From Chitinophagales bacterium (GTDB taxonomy: Bacteria > Bacteroidota > Bacteroidia > Chitinophagales > LD1): a stretch of 64,000 nt of DNA. The notes beneath the pieces are model-generated. The model searched no databases. It saw nothing but the letters and a program-made list of their open reading frames with translations, and was not told the origin of the DNA. The translations under genes were made by a program, and so were the position numbers. Location of the stretch: positions 310,001 through 374,000 of the forward strand of contig JAEUUZ010000003.1 in NCBI GenBank assembly GCA_016786765.1. Reading direction: 5' to 3'. Shown here one piece after another: positions 26,201-34,090 of this stretch. Each line of letters begins with the position of its first letter. The stretch's first letter is position 1.

Positions 26201-27236
26201 AAGCAACCACACGTAAATCGTGATCTCTGGCTGATGAGCTATATCCACCCTGAACACCATACCCGTAGGAATGATTAAAATAACGGGCATTTTGGGTGGT
26301 TATCAGGTTTGGATAGTTTTCGTTGTCGGTGCTTAATAATGTAGCACCCCAAGCATGACTTCTTGTTTGCGGATCAATATTTCCCGCACCACCAGCATTT
26401 TCCAAGCAGCCTTCTTTATGGCTTGAGAAACCGCCAGAGGTTAATTCCGTAAATCGTCCTTTAAAATCTAATGTATTTTCTACTGTACCTCCTTCACCAT
26501 TATCAACCACTATACCTGTACCATTGTAAGTAATACCACCAAATCCGGTATTAATGTAATTGCTTCTATCGGTTGTGTTGCGATGCGAAAGATTATTGGC
26601 TTCCATTTGGCGTTCTCCGGGCTGAGCGCCAATAAATTGGATGTAAGGCAGAGCGGTAACTTCATCAAGTCTGGCCGGATCGAAAGTTACATCCAGTTGC
26701 CATGAATAATCGCGATGCTTTTGCACTTCTATTCCTCGCATTTGTAAATCGGCAATAACAGCATTGGGTAGCAGCATGCTGTAATAACTCAAGGTCATGT
26801 GCGCCATTTGACCACCTTTTAATGCATAGTTAGGAATACCGGCAACAAACAATTCTGTTTCCAATTTAAAACGTTTATCAACCGGAAGTATGGCGCGCAC
26901 AAAGTTATTCATGCTCGCCCATTGAAAACCCGTTTCCACTACTGCAAAATAAGTATTTCCGGGAAGGTAGTCGGTTAAGTAAAGTCCTTGCCCTACCCAT
27001 AATTTTCGTTGTTCTTCAGTTGGAATGGCATAAAACTGAATCATGCAAAAATACTTGCCATTAAACATTTCCGCAGCCGTTGGCTTGTAATCAATTGCGT
27101 TTTTGATTTCAGGAATAAATGCTCCGTTGGTAATACCAATGCGATATTTAGCATTTTCGTTTTCTTGTGCGAATGCACTAAAACTGAATATTAGAACGAG
27201 GATTAATAAGAAGGGTGTGTGTGATTTTTTTTTCAT
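20223..27236 (-). CDS. Giant T9SS-exported subtilase-like (S8) surface protein
   Basis: A 2337-residue protein; the ATG at 27236 puts the signal peptide (MKKKSHTPFLLILVLIFSFS, ending AFAQ) at the start. A subtilisin-type domain occupies about residues 190-500, with likely triad Asp245 (GTGIVVDNGEGG), His294 (TRSHAWGATLLS) and Ser425 (EGSEGTSYASP). The Asp and His motifs are divergent from classical DTG and HGTHVAG, while the Ser motif is canonical. Beyond it come a P-domain-like beta region, fibronectin-like segments, long beta-helix-like repeats rich in Asn, Gly and Thr (about 850-1350), three 50-residue repeats ending GCDS.(V/I)TL.LTI (about 1390-1540), another adhesin-like region, a PKD domain (SYNWNFGDGNFSGLENPNHS) and a T9SS type A tail (last 85 residues). 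It is probably a cell-surface protease or adhesin with several binding modules. Confidence 0.9.
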   Translation of the reverse strand: MKKKSHTPFLLILVLIFSFSAFAQENENAKYRIGITNGAFIPEIKNAIDYKPTAAEMFNGKYFCMIQFYAIPTEEQRKLWVGQGLYLTDYLPGNTYFAVVETGFQWASMNNFVRAILPVDKRFKLETELFVAGIPNYALKGGQMAHMTLSYYSMLLPNAVIADLQMRGIEVQKHRDYSWQLDVTFDPARLDEVTALPYIQFIGAQPGERQMEANNLSHRNTTDRSNYINTGFGGITYNGTGIVVDNGEGGTVENTLDFKGRFTELTSGGFSSHKEGCLENAGGAGNIDPQTRSHAWGATLLSTDNENYPNLITTQNARYFNHSYGYGVQGGYSSSARDHDLRVVAYPNHVVSYSSGNTGEDTGYAPYNGFGGWGNITGSVKHNKNHMVVANLAPDDEVLIWGCHGPASDGRILPHIIVEGSEGTSYASPKAVGLFAELEQAYKASHSGAESPGSLMRAIVYNTADDMYNPGPDFKSGYGRPNARRALNVILNNQFISGTISQGNTNTHTVVVPSGTKQIKAMLVWPDAAAAVNASPAIVNNLNLKAINPSSTAYTPWVLDPTPNIANLTAPATRQIDNLNTIEQITVDNPDAGTWTLQVNGFSVPSGPQNYFISYAFVGDELSMAYPLENEKFISGDNYYLRWDSYSGTGTFTIDYQIDGGSWTNLAYGISADTRTYLWTAPFTSGIHTIKFRVKRGSLTSESGTNYFGQVPANFRVSKVCSDTVTLSWSALGGATSYKVYRLGAKYMDEVTTNIIYAGNSAVLTGQSTSGSEYYAISAVTGVLEGQRTIAIEKAPGDLYCASTIWTGTSSTDWFTTSNWATGLLPTCADNVVIPASAPFQPFIGANGAACGNMTIETGATLSMSGTTGYTLSVCGDWINNGTFVRGIDTVDFVGTNAIQEIKGSSTTAFYVLKVTKGDISRILEVSSMISLNAATNPLVLVSGTFELSSNATITPFTNATGANLSSSKGMWNNGGTINYGNISWFNNGGLLKVSAGTINSGTNSNNNIVYLNGGKFVVEGGALNVAGGIMPNSGTSSGSFTQYGGTVLVCKVGSTSTTRGAFEINSGVPFTWSGGDIIINRASSNTTADYINASSSNSILGGTLHIGSATTPTGQTIRINSSVPVSNLQINNTNSPTATLVTNGLTVKNNVTISGGTFNANNLNVTVGGDWSNSGTFSPGTATVTFSGALAQNILGSSVTAFNGLTLNNSSGLNLGNTVNTQVNGVLTLTSGVITTNSNVMVIGNSGTVARTSGHIFGHLQKNFSGSALSNTFEVGDAASANYTPLSLTFSAISGAGNIIASTQTGDHASIASSTLDGTKSVNRIWHLQNSGVVFTNYNAVCNFLSSDVDAGVNTANIEGAVYAGGSWSYPTAGTRTANSTQLLSAGTLGDIQLAMNCKDSVAKHTVSVCNSYTWPVNGNTFNTSGVYVQTNTSPKGCTITDSLFLTIKTPTTQSIFQSACVSYTLNGTTYTTSGTYTQTLTNLAGCDSTITLNLTIKNNSATTLTQTACGSYVFAGNTLTATGTYHDTLANSAGCDSVVTLHLTINTSCASTWTGAINSNWSNAGNWSPAGVPNNCATNVIIPSGTTNPVVLDMNPQVGDLTVANGVALDLATHNLSLCGNWMAGSGTNATVSGTGAVVLSGGTAHTISGNTTFDLLTLNDAAGAALASGAMVNINNRLNLQNGVLNSTSGTLRFLSTSASHCATIDHFSAGYTGTLVGPILTERYVPVSGSNQHYISSPVNNLPLSQWNATGSAGFVIPTANCDETALQSGSPYGTVFRFNEANGAACSLGGWEVVTAGTAENSRGYSVYRTGGTAYTLSGTANLNGSYTLSGNTNSSWTNTTLQGRTQNSGWTLAGNPFLANINAISLSTNNVAAGFDAQLQVWQSSGAYSGTYLPAGVIGAPVSVIAPHQAFMAHKTVAGGTANYTVDKNTLTLSSATFYKMPEMMLTMEVSGNGFKDITAINFNTAATTNFDVQYDANKLESALGQPTLASLQTSGSLLAVNALPSIQQQNTVPLFFKCGHNGNFTFSYDLSLLDPTVLVALEDKQLGGAWIDLRTTPTYSFTANTADNNNRFVLHFSTALEKQIKDAVCSTDGELQLKQDGFSNWNAEVKNSTNAVVWTGSVAAGNTVKISLPANIYQLSLNTSFGYIVNESFQINATTSAVTAAFHAVNNVTIHQPVAFTNQSTGNILSYNWNFGDGNFSGLENPNHSYTAAGTYTVQLTVSNADGCESNYAQTITVAEPNGIIVNGTTKEIVATVKKGNTLQITFNGFSGGMATIQAYNLLGQEIVTAKHNTNATFTKSFDNVEATYIIVRVAVDGQITTKKVFVSNE

Positions 27237-27558
27237 GAACAGTCTATTTGGTTGAAAAATTGGCGATAAAACTAAAAAAACATTACATATTGATTTTGTT
27301 GCATGTATTATGATTTTCATCAGGCAAAAGGAAGATTTTTATGGGGGTTATGATGAACAAATTGCCAATCTCTTATTACAAGGGTTGTCTTAAAAAATGT
27401 AACAAGGAATTCCAAAACACATACGAAAAAACAGGCATGAAGTTACTTCAGAAAACACTTATTGGGAATTTGCTTATCAATAACCAAAGCCTGAAAGCAG
27501 TGCAGCACAAATCCTGCTATCGTTTCCCTAAAATAGCGTACCTTCCTTAAAAATACAT
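27237..27558. other. Gene-poor spacer upstream of the subtilase gene
   Basis: This 322-base gap lies between divergent genes. It contains one forward 69-codon frame (27341-27550) that I do not believe is a gene: unusual composition and no recognisable motif. It should hold promoters for both neighbours, but no full TTTG/TAnnTTTG pair was found. Confidence 0.5.
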
Positions 27559-27954
27559 ATGCGTAATAGTTTGTTTGTTGTTTTTGTTTCAATGGCAATT
27601 TTCGCCAAAAGCCAATCCAGTATTCGGTTTTGTGCTTCAGTAAATGCCGATGGAGGGTGCATGATGCAGAACAACAAATTCTTTAGTAGCCCCGATAGTC
27701 TGCTGCAAAAAGTGAGTTTATTGGCAACCAATCTAAACGGGTTTAATACCGATACGCTTCATTTTGTAATGAATAGCATAGACAAAAAAGGCGAAGAAAA
27801 ATTTTATTCGCGTTTAGATCAATCCGTTAAATCCGATTGGATTTATGTGTGGCAATCAGCCTACTTTAATTCTCCGGGTCGCTATTCGGTAAGGGTGTTG
27901 AACCGACAAGATGTACTACAAGCCATCGGCACTTTCGAGCTTTTTCTGCCTTAG
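27559..27954 (+). CDS. Small exported protein of unknown function
   Basis: A 131-residue product with signal peptide RNSLFVVFVSMAIFAKSQ, then a short mature domain (SSIRFCASVNADGGCMMQNN at its start). There is no lipobox, so it is probably periplasmic. The domain looks like a small beta-sandwich that might bind a ligand (SDWIYVWQSAYFNSPGRYSV near the end), but I recognise no family. It ends 12 bases before the dioxygenase-like gene and is likely co-transcribed with it. Confidence 0.6.
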   Translation: MRNSLFVVFVSMAIFAKSQSSIRFCASVNADGGCMMQNNKFFSSPDSLLQKVSLLATNLNGFNTDTLHFVMNSIDKKGEEKFYSRLDQSVKSDWIYVWQSAYFNSPGRYSVRVLNRQDVLQAIGTFELFLP

Positions 27955-27966
27955 TTGAAATTGATT

Positions 27967-28851
27967 ATGGATAGAAAAAAATTTATCAAATTCGTTGGAT
28001 TAACTTCTTTAGCTATGCATATCGATAGTCTTAATGCTTTACATCAGTTTTCCTCTTCGCTCCCAAACGCTGAACGGATGCCGGTTTTGTTTCTCGGACA
28101 TGGCAACCCCATGAATGCTATTGAAGAAAATGAATTTGTACAGGGCTTCCGAAATGCGGCAAAAACGTTACCAAAACCAAAAGCTATTCTTTGTGTTTCT
28201 GCGCATTGGTTTATCAAAGGTACTAAGGTAACTGCAATGGATATGCCGCCTACAATTCACGATTTTGGTGGTTTCCCGAAGGCACTGTTTGATGTACAAT
28301 ATCCTGCCAAAGGAGATCCGCAATTAGCTAAAGAAACTCAACAATTGCTATTGCCAACTCCGGTTGAATTGGATGAAAGTTGGGGACTTGACCATGGAGC
28401 ATGGACCGTGATTAAGCACCTATATCCTAATGCTGATATTCCCGTAATGCAACTCAGTATTGATTACACTAAGCCTGCCAGCTATCATTACGAATTGGCC
28501 AAACGCTTAGCAGTGCTGCGCGATAAAGGAGTTCTCATTATTGGTAGTGGTAATATCGTACATAATTTGAGCTTAGTCGATTTTCAAAATATTAATAAAG
28601 TGGATTATGGTTTTGATTGGGCAGTAGAAGCCCGACAGCAAATTAACCAGTGGTTATTGGACGGAAATTTTCAACCTATTGTTGATTACGATAAACAATC
28701 GAAAGCTATACAATTAGCAGTTCCTACACCCGATCATTATTTGCCGTTAGTCTATTCACTTGGTTTGAAAAACAAATCTGAAAGTCTGTCGCTCTTTAAC
28801 GACAAGCTGTTGGCAGGTTCGTTGAGTATGACTTCGGTGAAAATAGGGTAA
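27967..28851 (+). CDS. ygiD: 4,5-DOPA dioxygenase extradiol-like protein (LigB family)
   Basis: A 294-residue member of the class III extradiol dioxygenase family (YgiD/DODA), which opens catechol rings using a metal ion. Conserved metal-site and catalytic histidines are in LFLGHGNPMNAI (His45), CVSAHWFIKG, GLDHGAWTVIKHLYP and GSGNIVHNLS. The ATG at 27967 gives MDRKKFIKFVGLTSLAMHID, a basic-hydrophobic leader often seen in Bacteroidota members. A TTG four codons earlier is less likely. The true substrate is unknown; DOPA activity is known for E. coli YgiD, and relatives may act on other catechols. Confidence 0.87.
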   Translation: MDRKKFIKFVGLTSLAMHIDSLNALHQFSSSLPNAERMPVLFLGHGNPMNAIEENEFVQGFRNAAKTLPKPKAILCVSAHWFIKGTKVTAMDMPPTIHDFGGFPKALFDVQYPAKGDPQLAKETQQLLLPTPVELDESWGLDHGAWTVIKHLYPNADIPVMQLSIDYTKPASYHYELAKRLAVLRDKGVLIIGSGNIVHNLSLVDFQNINKVDYGFDWAVEARQQINQWLLDGNFQPIVDYDKQSKAIQLAVPTPDHYLPLVYSLGLKNKSESLSLFNDKLLAGSLSMTSVKIG

Positions 28852-28854
28852 TAA

Positions 28855-28886
28855 AAAACCACTGCCTTTTTTGAAGTAGTGGTTTT
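28855..28886. terminator. Bidirectional terminator between convergent genes
   Basis: AAAACCACT at 28855-28863 pairs with AGTGGTTTT at 28878-28886. T-rich on the forward strand and A-rich upstream, so it can act on both strands, between ygiD and the M3 peptidase. Confidence 0.75.
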
Positions 28887-28903
28887 CAATGTTATTGTTG
28901 GTC

Positions 28904-30601
28904 TTAATATTTCGTGTCGTCAATGCTATCCAACCAAGCCTTAACCTCAGTAATTACAGGCTTCACGGTTGTCTCTTGGAAAGGATTGTTAAGTCCGGCT
29001 AAAGCTACTAATTCAATGAAAGGCTTGCTGCCACCGGCTTTGCAAAGTGTTAAGTAATCGGCCCAAGCCGCTTTGAAATCTTTTTGAGAACGACTCCAAA
29101 ATTGTAAAGCACAAATTTGTGCCAAGCAATAATCGATATAATAGAATGGCGAGCGATAGATGTGCCCTTGACGTTTCCACATGCCTCCGGTTTTCAAATA
29201 CTCGTTATCGCCAAAGTTAATCCATGGTCTGTATTTCTTTTCCATCTCTGCCCACACAGCATTTCGTTGCTCAGGCGTGTAATCAGGGTTTTCGTAAATG
29301 ATGTGTTGAAACTCATCCACTGCACAGCCGTAGGGCAAGAATAGAATAGCACCAGCTAAGTGTTGGAACTTGTATTTTCCAGTATCTTCTTTGAAGAAGC
29401 TTTCCATCCAAGGCCAAGCAAAAAACTCCATACTCATCGAGTGAATTTCGCAAGCTTCATAGGTTGGCCATAAATATTCTTCCATCTCGTGATTGCGACT
29501 TTGGAAGCATTGAAAAGCGTGCCCAGCTTCGTGTGTCAATACATCAATATCGTGTGATGTGCCATTGAAATTCGAGAAAATGAATGGTGCTTTGTACTTC
29601 GAAAAATGGGTACAATAACCACCGGCCTGTTTGTTTTTCTTGTTCACTAAATCCAACAATTCGTATGTGGTCATGAACTCGAAAAACTCTTTTGTTTCAG
29701 GCGAAAGTTCGTTGTACATTTTTTTGCCATTCTCCAAAATCCAATCAGGGTCGCCTTTTGGGGTTGGGTTACCCGAAGTGAAGTTCAAATTCATGTCGTA
29801 GTAGTACAATTCATCTAAGCCTAAACGTTTAGCTTGACGTGCTCTTAATTCAACCGAAAGCGGCACTACAAAATCAACTACTTGCTGGCGGAATTTTTTC
29901 ACATCTTCTGCATTGTAGTCGGTTCGGTTCATACGATCGTAACCCAATTCAACAAAGTTGTTGTACCCTAATTTCTTTGCTATTCTGGCTCTGATTTTTA
30001 CCAACTTGTCGTATAATTCATCAAAAGCTTTTGCGTTTTTCGACCACCATGCATAGTTAGTATCGGCTGCATTTTTTCTAACCGTGCGATCAGTTGATTG
30101 CAAGTATGGATCTAGTCCCGCCAAATTCAATTTTTTTCCGTCAAACTCAATTTCTGCCGAGGCTACTAGTTTCGAGTATTCTGTAGACAATTTGTTTTCT
30201 TCCTGAATATCAGCAATAACGCTAGCATCAAAGGATCGGACGTTGGCTTCAGCAATATCAAATAATTGGTTGCCGAATTTATCGCGCAAATCTTTTTGGA
30301 AAGGCGACTTGCTGAGCGATCGATAAAACTGAATGTTCAAGTCTTGAAAGATAGGGCTGGTTTGGTCGAAGAAATCTTGCTCTAACTCGTAATACTGATT
30401 CGAAGTATCTATAGTATTTCTAACCGATGCGATACTTGCAGCCGTAGAAAATTCGGCACGCAATGCATTGATTTCTTTTAGCGCATCTTCTTGTGTTGTG
30501 AAATTTTTGGCGTTATCGAATTGTTCCAATAATAATTTGAACTTCGATTTAACAGCATCTAAATCCGGTCTTCTGTATTCTAACTCTGAGAATTTTTTCA
30601 T
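28904..30601 (-). CDS. M3 family oligoendopeptidase (PepF-like)
   Basis: A zinc metallopeptidase of the thimet/oligoendopeptidase family, 565 residues with no signal peptide, so cytoplasmic. The zinc motif HEAGHAFQ is at His357-Glu358 with His361, and the third ligand is probably the glutamate in the YEACEIHSMSMEFFAW helix, as in M3 enzymes. The upstream segment FSNFNGTSHDIDVLTHEAGH is typical. It cleaves short peptides, finishing peptide turnover. It is monocistronic, facing ygiD with a shared terminator. Confidence 0.93.
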   Translation of the reverse strand: MKKFSELEYRRPDLDAVKSKFKLLLEQFDNAKNFTTQEDALKEINALRAEFSTAASIASVRNTIDTSNQYYELEQDFFDQTSPIFQDLNIQFYRSLSKSPFQKDLRDKFGNQLFDIAEANVRSFDASVIADIQEENKLSTEYSKLVASAEIEFDGKKLNLAGLDPYLQSTDRTVRKNAADTNYAWWSKNAKAFDELYDKLVKIRARIAKKLGYNNFVELGYDRMNRTDYNAEDVKKFRQQVVDFVVPLSVELRARQAKRLGLDELYYYDMNLNFTSGNPTPKGDPDWILENGKKMYNELSPETKEFFEFMTTYELLDLVNKKNKQAGGYCTHFSKYKAPFIFSNFNGTSHDIDVLTHEAGHAFQCFQSRNHEMEEYLWPTYEACEIHSMSMEFFAWPWMESFFKEDTGKYKFQHLAGAILFLPYGCAVDEFQHIIYENPDYTPEQRNAVWAEMEKKYRPWINFGDNEYLKTGGMWKRQGHIYRSPFYYIDYCLAQICALQFWSRSQKDFKAAWADYLTLCKAGGSKPFIELVALAGLNNPFQETTVKPVITEVKAWLDSIDDTKY

Positions 30602-30670
30602 TGCTTTTGATTGAGCAGTGAAAATAGAAATTTGCCTGAAAAGAAGGATAAATCAGCCTGTCAATTATTC

Positions 30671-31096
30671 TTACTGCGCATTTGCCCCAGTGTTACCGGC
30701 TAATACGTAGCCACTGCTATCGTTGGTAAAGAAATCGGGATTGTGCATGGTAAAGCAGGTGTTAGACTGTAATGCATTTTCATAGGTTTCGCTCCAGTTT
30801 TCTTCGCGGTGCACAACACCTGTAGTTGTTCGTAATTCGCGGAAATAAATCAACGTTCCGGTAAGTGCTCCTGGTTTGCCTAAATGTAAATGTGTATGGT
30901 AAAGCGTGTCTATTCGTAATCCTTCCGCATCAAGTACCACAGCGGTTATCGTCTTGTTTGATGTTTCCTTAAATGTTACCGTTCCTGAAACACCTGAATG
31001 ATTGAATTCTTTTAGCGTATACGTTTTACTTCTGAAGTCTTTCTTACATGAGCCCAACAGACAAAGGGTCACAATCAGCAATACGATTTTCGGCAT
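30671..31096 (-). CDS. Small lipoprotein with an HxHxG motif
   Basis: A 141-residue lipoprotein: signal MPKIVLLIVTLCLLGSC with the lipidated cysteine at residue 17. The mature domain has GVSGTVTFKETSNKTI and a conspicuous THLHLGKPGALTG segment, reminiscent of the His-x-His-x-Gly pattern in CHRD and Cu/Zn superoxide dismutase-like domains. The similarity is short, so no function is assigned. It is probably envelope-anchored. Confidence 0.65.
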   Translation of the reverse strand: MPKIVLLIVTLCLLGSCKKDFRSKTYTLKEFNHSGVSGTVTFKETSNKTITAVVLDAEGLRIDTLYHTHLHLGKPGALTGTLIYFRELRTTTGVVHREENWSETYENALQSNTCFTMHNPDFFTNDSSGYVLAGNTGANAQ

Positions 31097-31182
31097 GGAA
31101 TAGTTTTGAACTAAAACGCAGTAGTTGCTTTTTATTGTATGGTGAACATACTCCAGTAGCTAACGGCTAACAGCTTAATCGC

Positions 31183-31671
31183 TTACTTCTCATCTACATA
31201 TAGCCTTGTTTTCGCCAAACTCCAATACGATAGCACGAGTCGAGCACAGAAGGCTAAAATTAAAATCAAACAAGAAACCACTACTAAGTTGATTTCGGAA
31301 TAGAAATAATTATAAAGGGTTTCCATCTCTGTTAGGCTTAATGTTTTCTTCGGTATACCTAAATCTTCAATCGTGAATGAATCGTAGATGGAGATGAAAT
31401 TCTGTTCTTTCCTTACAATAAAAATAAAGATGTTGATGTTGATGACAAATAACAGAAAGCGTACCCATGTTGGTTTTAACCAAGGCACGCTTTTGAAAAA
31501 CACCACTAAACGTACAAGCGTTACAGCATAAAAAGCAAAGCATACATTCTCAACAAGGAACACGTAGTTTAATTTCATAACAAGTGGGAAAACGGCAAAT
31601 GCTGCAACCAGCAAAGCAATGAGAATCCAAACTATTTCCTGAACGATGTAGAGCCAAATGTGTTTACGCAT
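31183..31671 (-). CDS. Predicted four-helix inner-membrane protein
   Basis: A 162-residue protein with four predicted transmembrane helices: two early (IVWILIALLVAAFAVFPLVM; VCFAFYAVTLVRLVVFF), one central (FLLFVININIFIFIV) and one late (LVVVSCLILILAFCARLVL). A 35-residue hydrophilic loop lies between the third and fourth. I recognise no family. It lies 27 bases after the TPR lipoprotein gene and may share a transcript with it. Confidence 0.68.
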   Translation of the reverse strand: MRKHIWLYIVQEIVWILIALLVAAFAVFPLVMKLNYVFLVENVCFAFYAVTLVRLVVFFKSVPWLKPTWVRFLLFVININIFIFIVRKEQNFISIYDSFTIEDLGIPKKTLSLTEMETLYNYFYSEINLVVVSCLILILAFCARLVLSYWSLAKTRLYVDEK

Positions 31672-31698
31672 GCTGTAAAAATGAAAAATTAAAAACCA

Positions 31699-32379
31699 TT
31701 ATTTTGAAATGCTTTCCTGAAAATCTGAGATGCTGTTTTCATCCCTTAAAATTGCATCTCTATCCTTTTTTTGAAGTGTTTTAGTGGCTTCACAAATGTT
31801 TAAAAACGAATCTCTTTTAGCGGTATCGTGTATTCGGTGATAAACGCAACCAATAGCGAAAAGAAATTGCTGTTCCTTAATTGTTTTGTTTTGAAGTTGT
31901 GCAATTTCCTTTCTGCATGAGTCGGCCGGAGTGGTAAAGCTATGCAATACCAATCTGTTAACGCTGCTTTGCAATGAAGAGTCACCTTTCAGTAGTCCTT
32001 TTATATAATTGCTCTCTGCATTCGCAAATTCTTTTTTCTTATAATATAAAAAGCCTAAAGCCGAATAAGGATGGGCTAAATTGGAATCCAATACAATTGC
32101 TTTTTGAAAAATAGGAAGTGCTTTATCGTACTCCTTTTGCTCTAAATGAACAGTACCTAAGAACGACCATGCTTTTGCTTCAAGCGGGAATTTTTTCAGA
32201 TAACCTGCTAATGCTTGCTTTGTTGAGTCGGCACTGACAAGTTTATAGTTCTTATAAATGGCCACATAATCTGCATAATAGGCATTCGTTTCGGTGTCGT
32301 CTTTTTTCTTTTTGGAACTGCAAGTAGGAAGAAGCGCAACGATCAGCAGAAAAATGGCAATATGTTTTGCTGTTTGCAT
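31699..32379 (-). CDS. TPR-containing lipoprotein
   Basis: A 226-residue lipoprotein with the lipobox LLPTC (cysteine at about residue 20) followed by SSKKKKDDTE. At least two TPR units cover about residues 65-140 (AWSFLGTVHLEQKEYDKALP; HPYSALGFLYYKKKEFANAE). TPRs mediate protein contacts, so it may be an envelope scaffold. The C-terminal part (CRKEIAQLQNKTIKEQQFLF) looks helical. It is near rng but separated by a 34-base gap and shares the strand, so co-transcription is possible. Confidence 0.75.
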   Translation of the reverse strand: MQTAKHIAIFLLIVALLPTCSSKKKKDDTETNAYYADYVAIYKNYKLVSADSTKQALAGYLKKFPLEAKAWSFLGTVHLEQKEYDKALPIFQKAIVLDSNLAHPYSALGFLYYKKKEFANAESNYIKGLLKGDSSLQSSVNRLVLHSFTTPADSCRKEIAQLQNKTIKEQQFLFAIGCVYHRIHDTAKRDSFLNICEATKTLQKKDRDAILRDENSISDFQESISK

Positions 32380-32413
32380 GCGTCAAACTTTCGGTAAATG
32401 TAGCTAAAACTCT

Positions 32414-33961
32414 TTATTCAAGTATAATCTCTTCATCATTGGTATCGAAAAACTTGTAATCGTTGAACGTTAAGTTTTCGTTGGAATAGATGCGAATATA
32501 TTTTTTGAATTTCCAGCTCCATTGCAAACGGAACGAAGGGAATCCTTTTTTCAAATAAGCCTCAATAATTGGGTGAACAAAAAGTTTCACCGTTTTGTGT
32601 GTATTCAATACATGGAACAAATCGTTTTCAATATCGTCAATCAACAGCAACGAACTCTTGATAGATCCTGTTCCACCACATGTTGGGCACTCTTCCGAGG
32701 TGTTGATTTCCACTTCCGGACGAACTCGTTCACGCGTAATCTCCATCAAGTTGAATTTCGACAATGGTAGAATAGTGTGAGTAGCCTTGTCCGTTTCCAT
32801 CAATTCGCGCATACGATCTTGCACCAAACGTTTGTTTTCGGCAGATTTTAAGTCGATGAAGTCTATCACAATAATGCCACCTAAGTCGCGCAACTTTAAC
32901 TGACGAGCCACTTCTTGCGCAGCTTCCAAGTTGATGCTCAACGCATTGTCTTCCTGGCCGTTTTCGTTCGACATACGGAATCCTGAGTTCACATCAATTA
33001 CATGACAAGCCTCTGTTTTTTCTATAATTAAGTAAGCGCCAGTAGTGCCTACGTTTACTTTCTTTCCGAAAAGCGATTTGATCTGTTTTGTCACACCATA
33101 ATGGTCAAAAATAGGGGTGTTGCCAACATATTTGCTCACAATACCTTTTTTATCCGGTGCAATACGTTCAATATACGTCTCTAGTTCTTTAGCTAATACC
33201 GGACTATTCGTGGCCACTCGCTCGAAATCAGGATTCAACATATCGCGCAAAAGCCCGGATGTTTTATCCACTTCACTCAACACCTTTTTAATAGGTTGTG
33301 CTCCACGCAAATTGTTACACATTTCTGTCCAACGATTTTGCAGCTCTAATAAATCTTCATGTAAAGTTTTAGAGTCTTGCCCTTCAGCTACCGTTCTTAC
33401 AATAACACCAAAATTCTTCGGTTTCAAGCTTTCCACTAAAACTTTCAAACGTTTACGTTCGTCAGCCGAATCAATTTTTCGGGAAACCCCAACAGCATTG
33501 GTGAAAGGAGAGAGTACTAAAAATCGTCCGGCTAAGGTAATCTCGCAAGTTAATCGCGGACCTTTAGATGAAATAGGTTCTTTGAGTACCTGCACCAACA
33601 CTTGATTTTTGTTGTTCAGTACATCTTTAATGTTGCCGCCTTTGTCGATTTCCGGTAAAATTTCAAGTGTATTGAGCGTACCATCGGAATGACCCGCTAC
33701 AGCTTGGCCGGTGAATTTAAGCAAGGTTCTAAATTCCGGACTAAGGTCGGTATAGTGCAAGAAAGCATCTTTCTCATAGCCGATGTCTATGAATGCCGCA
33801 TTTAATCCGGGCATTACTTTTTTGATTCGCGCCAAATAAATGTCGCCAACCAAAAAATGGTTTGTGTGTCGCTCTTGATGTAGCTCTATGAGCTTTTTAT
33901 CTTCGAGCAAAGCTACATCTACACCAGTAGGCGTAGAATGTATAATTAATTCTTTGTTCAA
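32414..33961 (-). CDS. rng: Ribonuclease E/G family endoribonuclease
   Basis: RNase G/E cuts single-stranded AU-rich RNA, for rRNA maturation and mRNA decay. The 515-residue product has the size of RNase G, without the long C-terminal scaffold of RNase E. In order: S1-like RNA-binding region (FLVGDIYLARIKKVMPGLNA, about residues 36-110), 5' sensor/RNase H-like region, catalytic aspartates in CHVIDVNSGFR and IIVIDFIDLKS, and the zinc-link CPTCGGTG. The upstream leader has a 10-bp hairpin that may be used for autoregulation. It is the last gene of the HU-TPR-COX24-rng block. Confidence 0.94.
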   Translation of the reverse strand: MNKELIIHSTPTGVDVALLEDKKLIELHQERHTNHFLVGDIYLARIKKVMPGLNAAFIDIGYEKDAFLHYTDLSPEFRTLLKFTGQAVAGHSDGTLNTLEILPEIDKGGNIKDVLNNKNQVLVQVLKEPISSKGPRLTCEITLAGRFLVLSPFTNAVGVSRKIDSADERKRLKVLVESLKPKNFGVIVRTVAEGQDSKTLHEDLLELQNRWTEMCNNLRGAQPIKKVLSEVDKTSGLLRDMLNPDFERVATNSPVLAKELETYIERIAPDKKGIVSKYVGNTPIFDHYGVTKQIKSLFGKKVNVGTTGAYLIIEKTEACHVIDVNSGFRMSNENGQEDNALSINLEAAQEVARQLKLRDLGGIIVIDFIDLKSAENKRLVQDRMRELMETDKATHTILPLSKFNLMEITRERVRPEVEINTSEECPTCGGTGSIKSSLLLIDDIENDLFHVLNTHKTVKLFVHPIIEAYLKKGFPSFRLQWSWKFKKYIRIYSNENLTFNDYKFFDTNDEEIILE

Positions 33962-34031
33962 TGTACAGTTAGTTGAAAAAGGCAGGAATACCTTTTTAAA
34001 CAGAAAGAAAACAATCTCCTACGTCAACACA

Positions 34032-34061
34032 CCGATATTACTCGTTGAAAAGTAATATCGG
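34032..34061 (-). promoter_or_regulatory. Hairpin in the leader of rng
   Basis: Perfect 10-bp arms CCGATATTAC and GTAATATCGG with a 10-base loop, about 70 bases before the rng start and 30 bases after the 29-aa gene. No U-tract follows on the reverse strand, so it is not a plain terminator. It could be an RNase E/G autoregulation or processing element, by analogy with the E. coli rne leader (inference). Confidence 0.5.
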
Positions 34062-34090
34062 ATGCGAACGATAAGGTGCGCCTAAAAAGA

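Noticed and set aside
27341-27550. 69-codon frame upstream of the small exported protein
   Set aside because: No recognisable motif, unusual Lys/Cys-rich composition, no promoter and no signal peptide. Most likely a chance frame in a spacer.
33117-33605. 162-codon forward frame inside rng
   Set aside because: Antisense to a well-supported RNase G, with no homology features.
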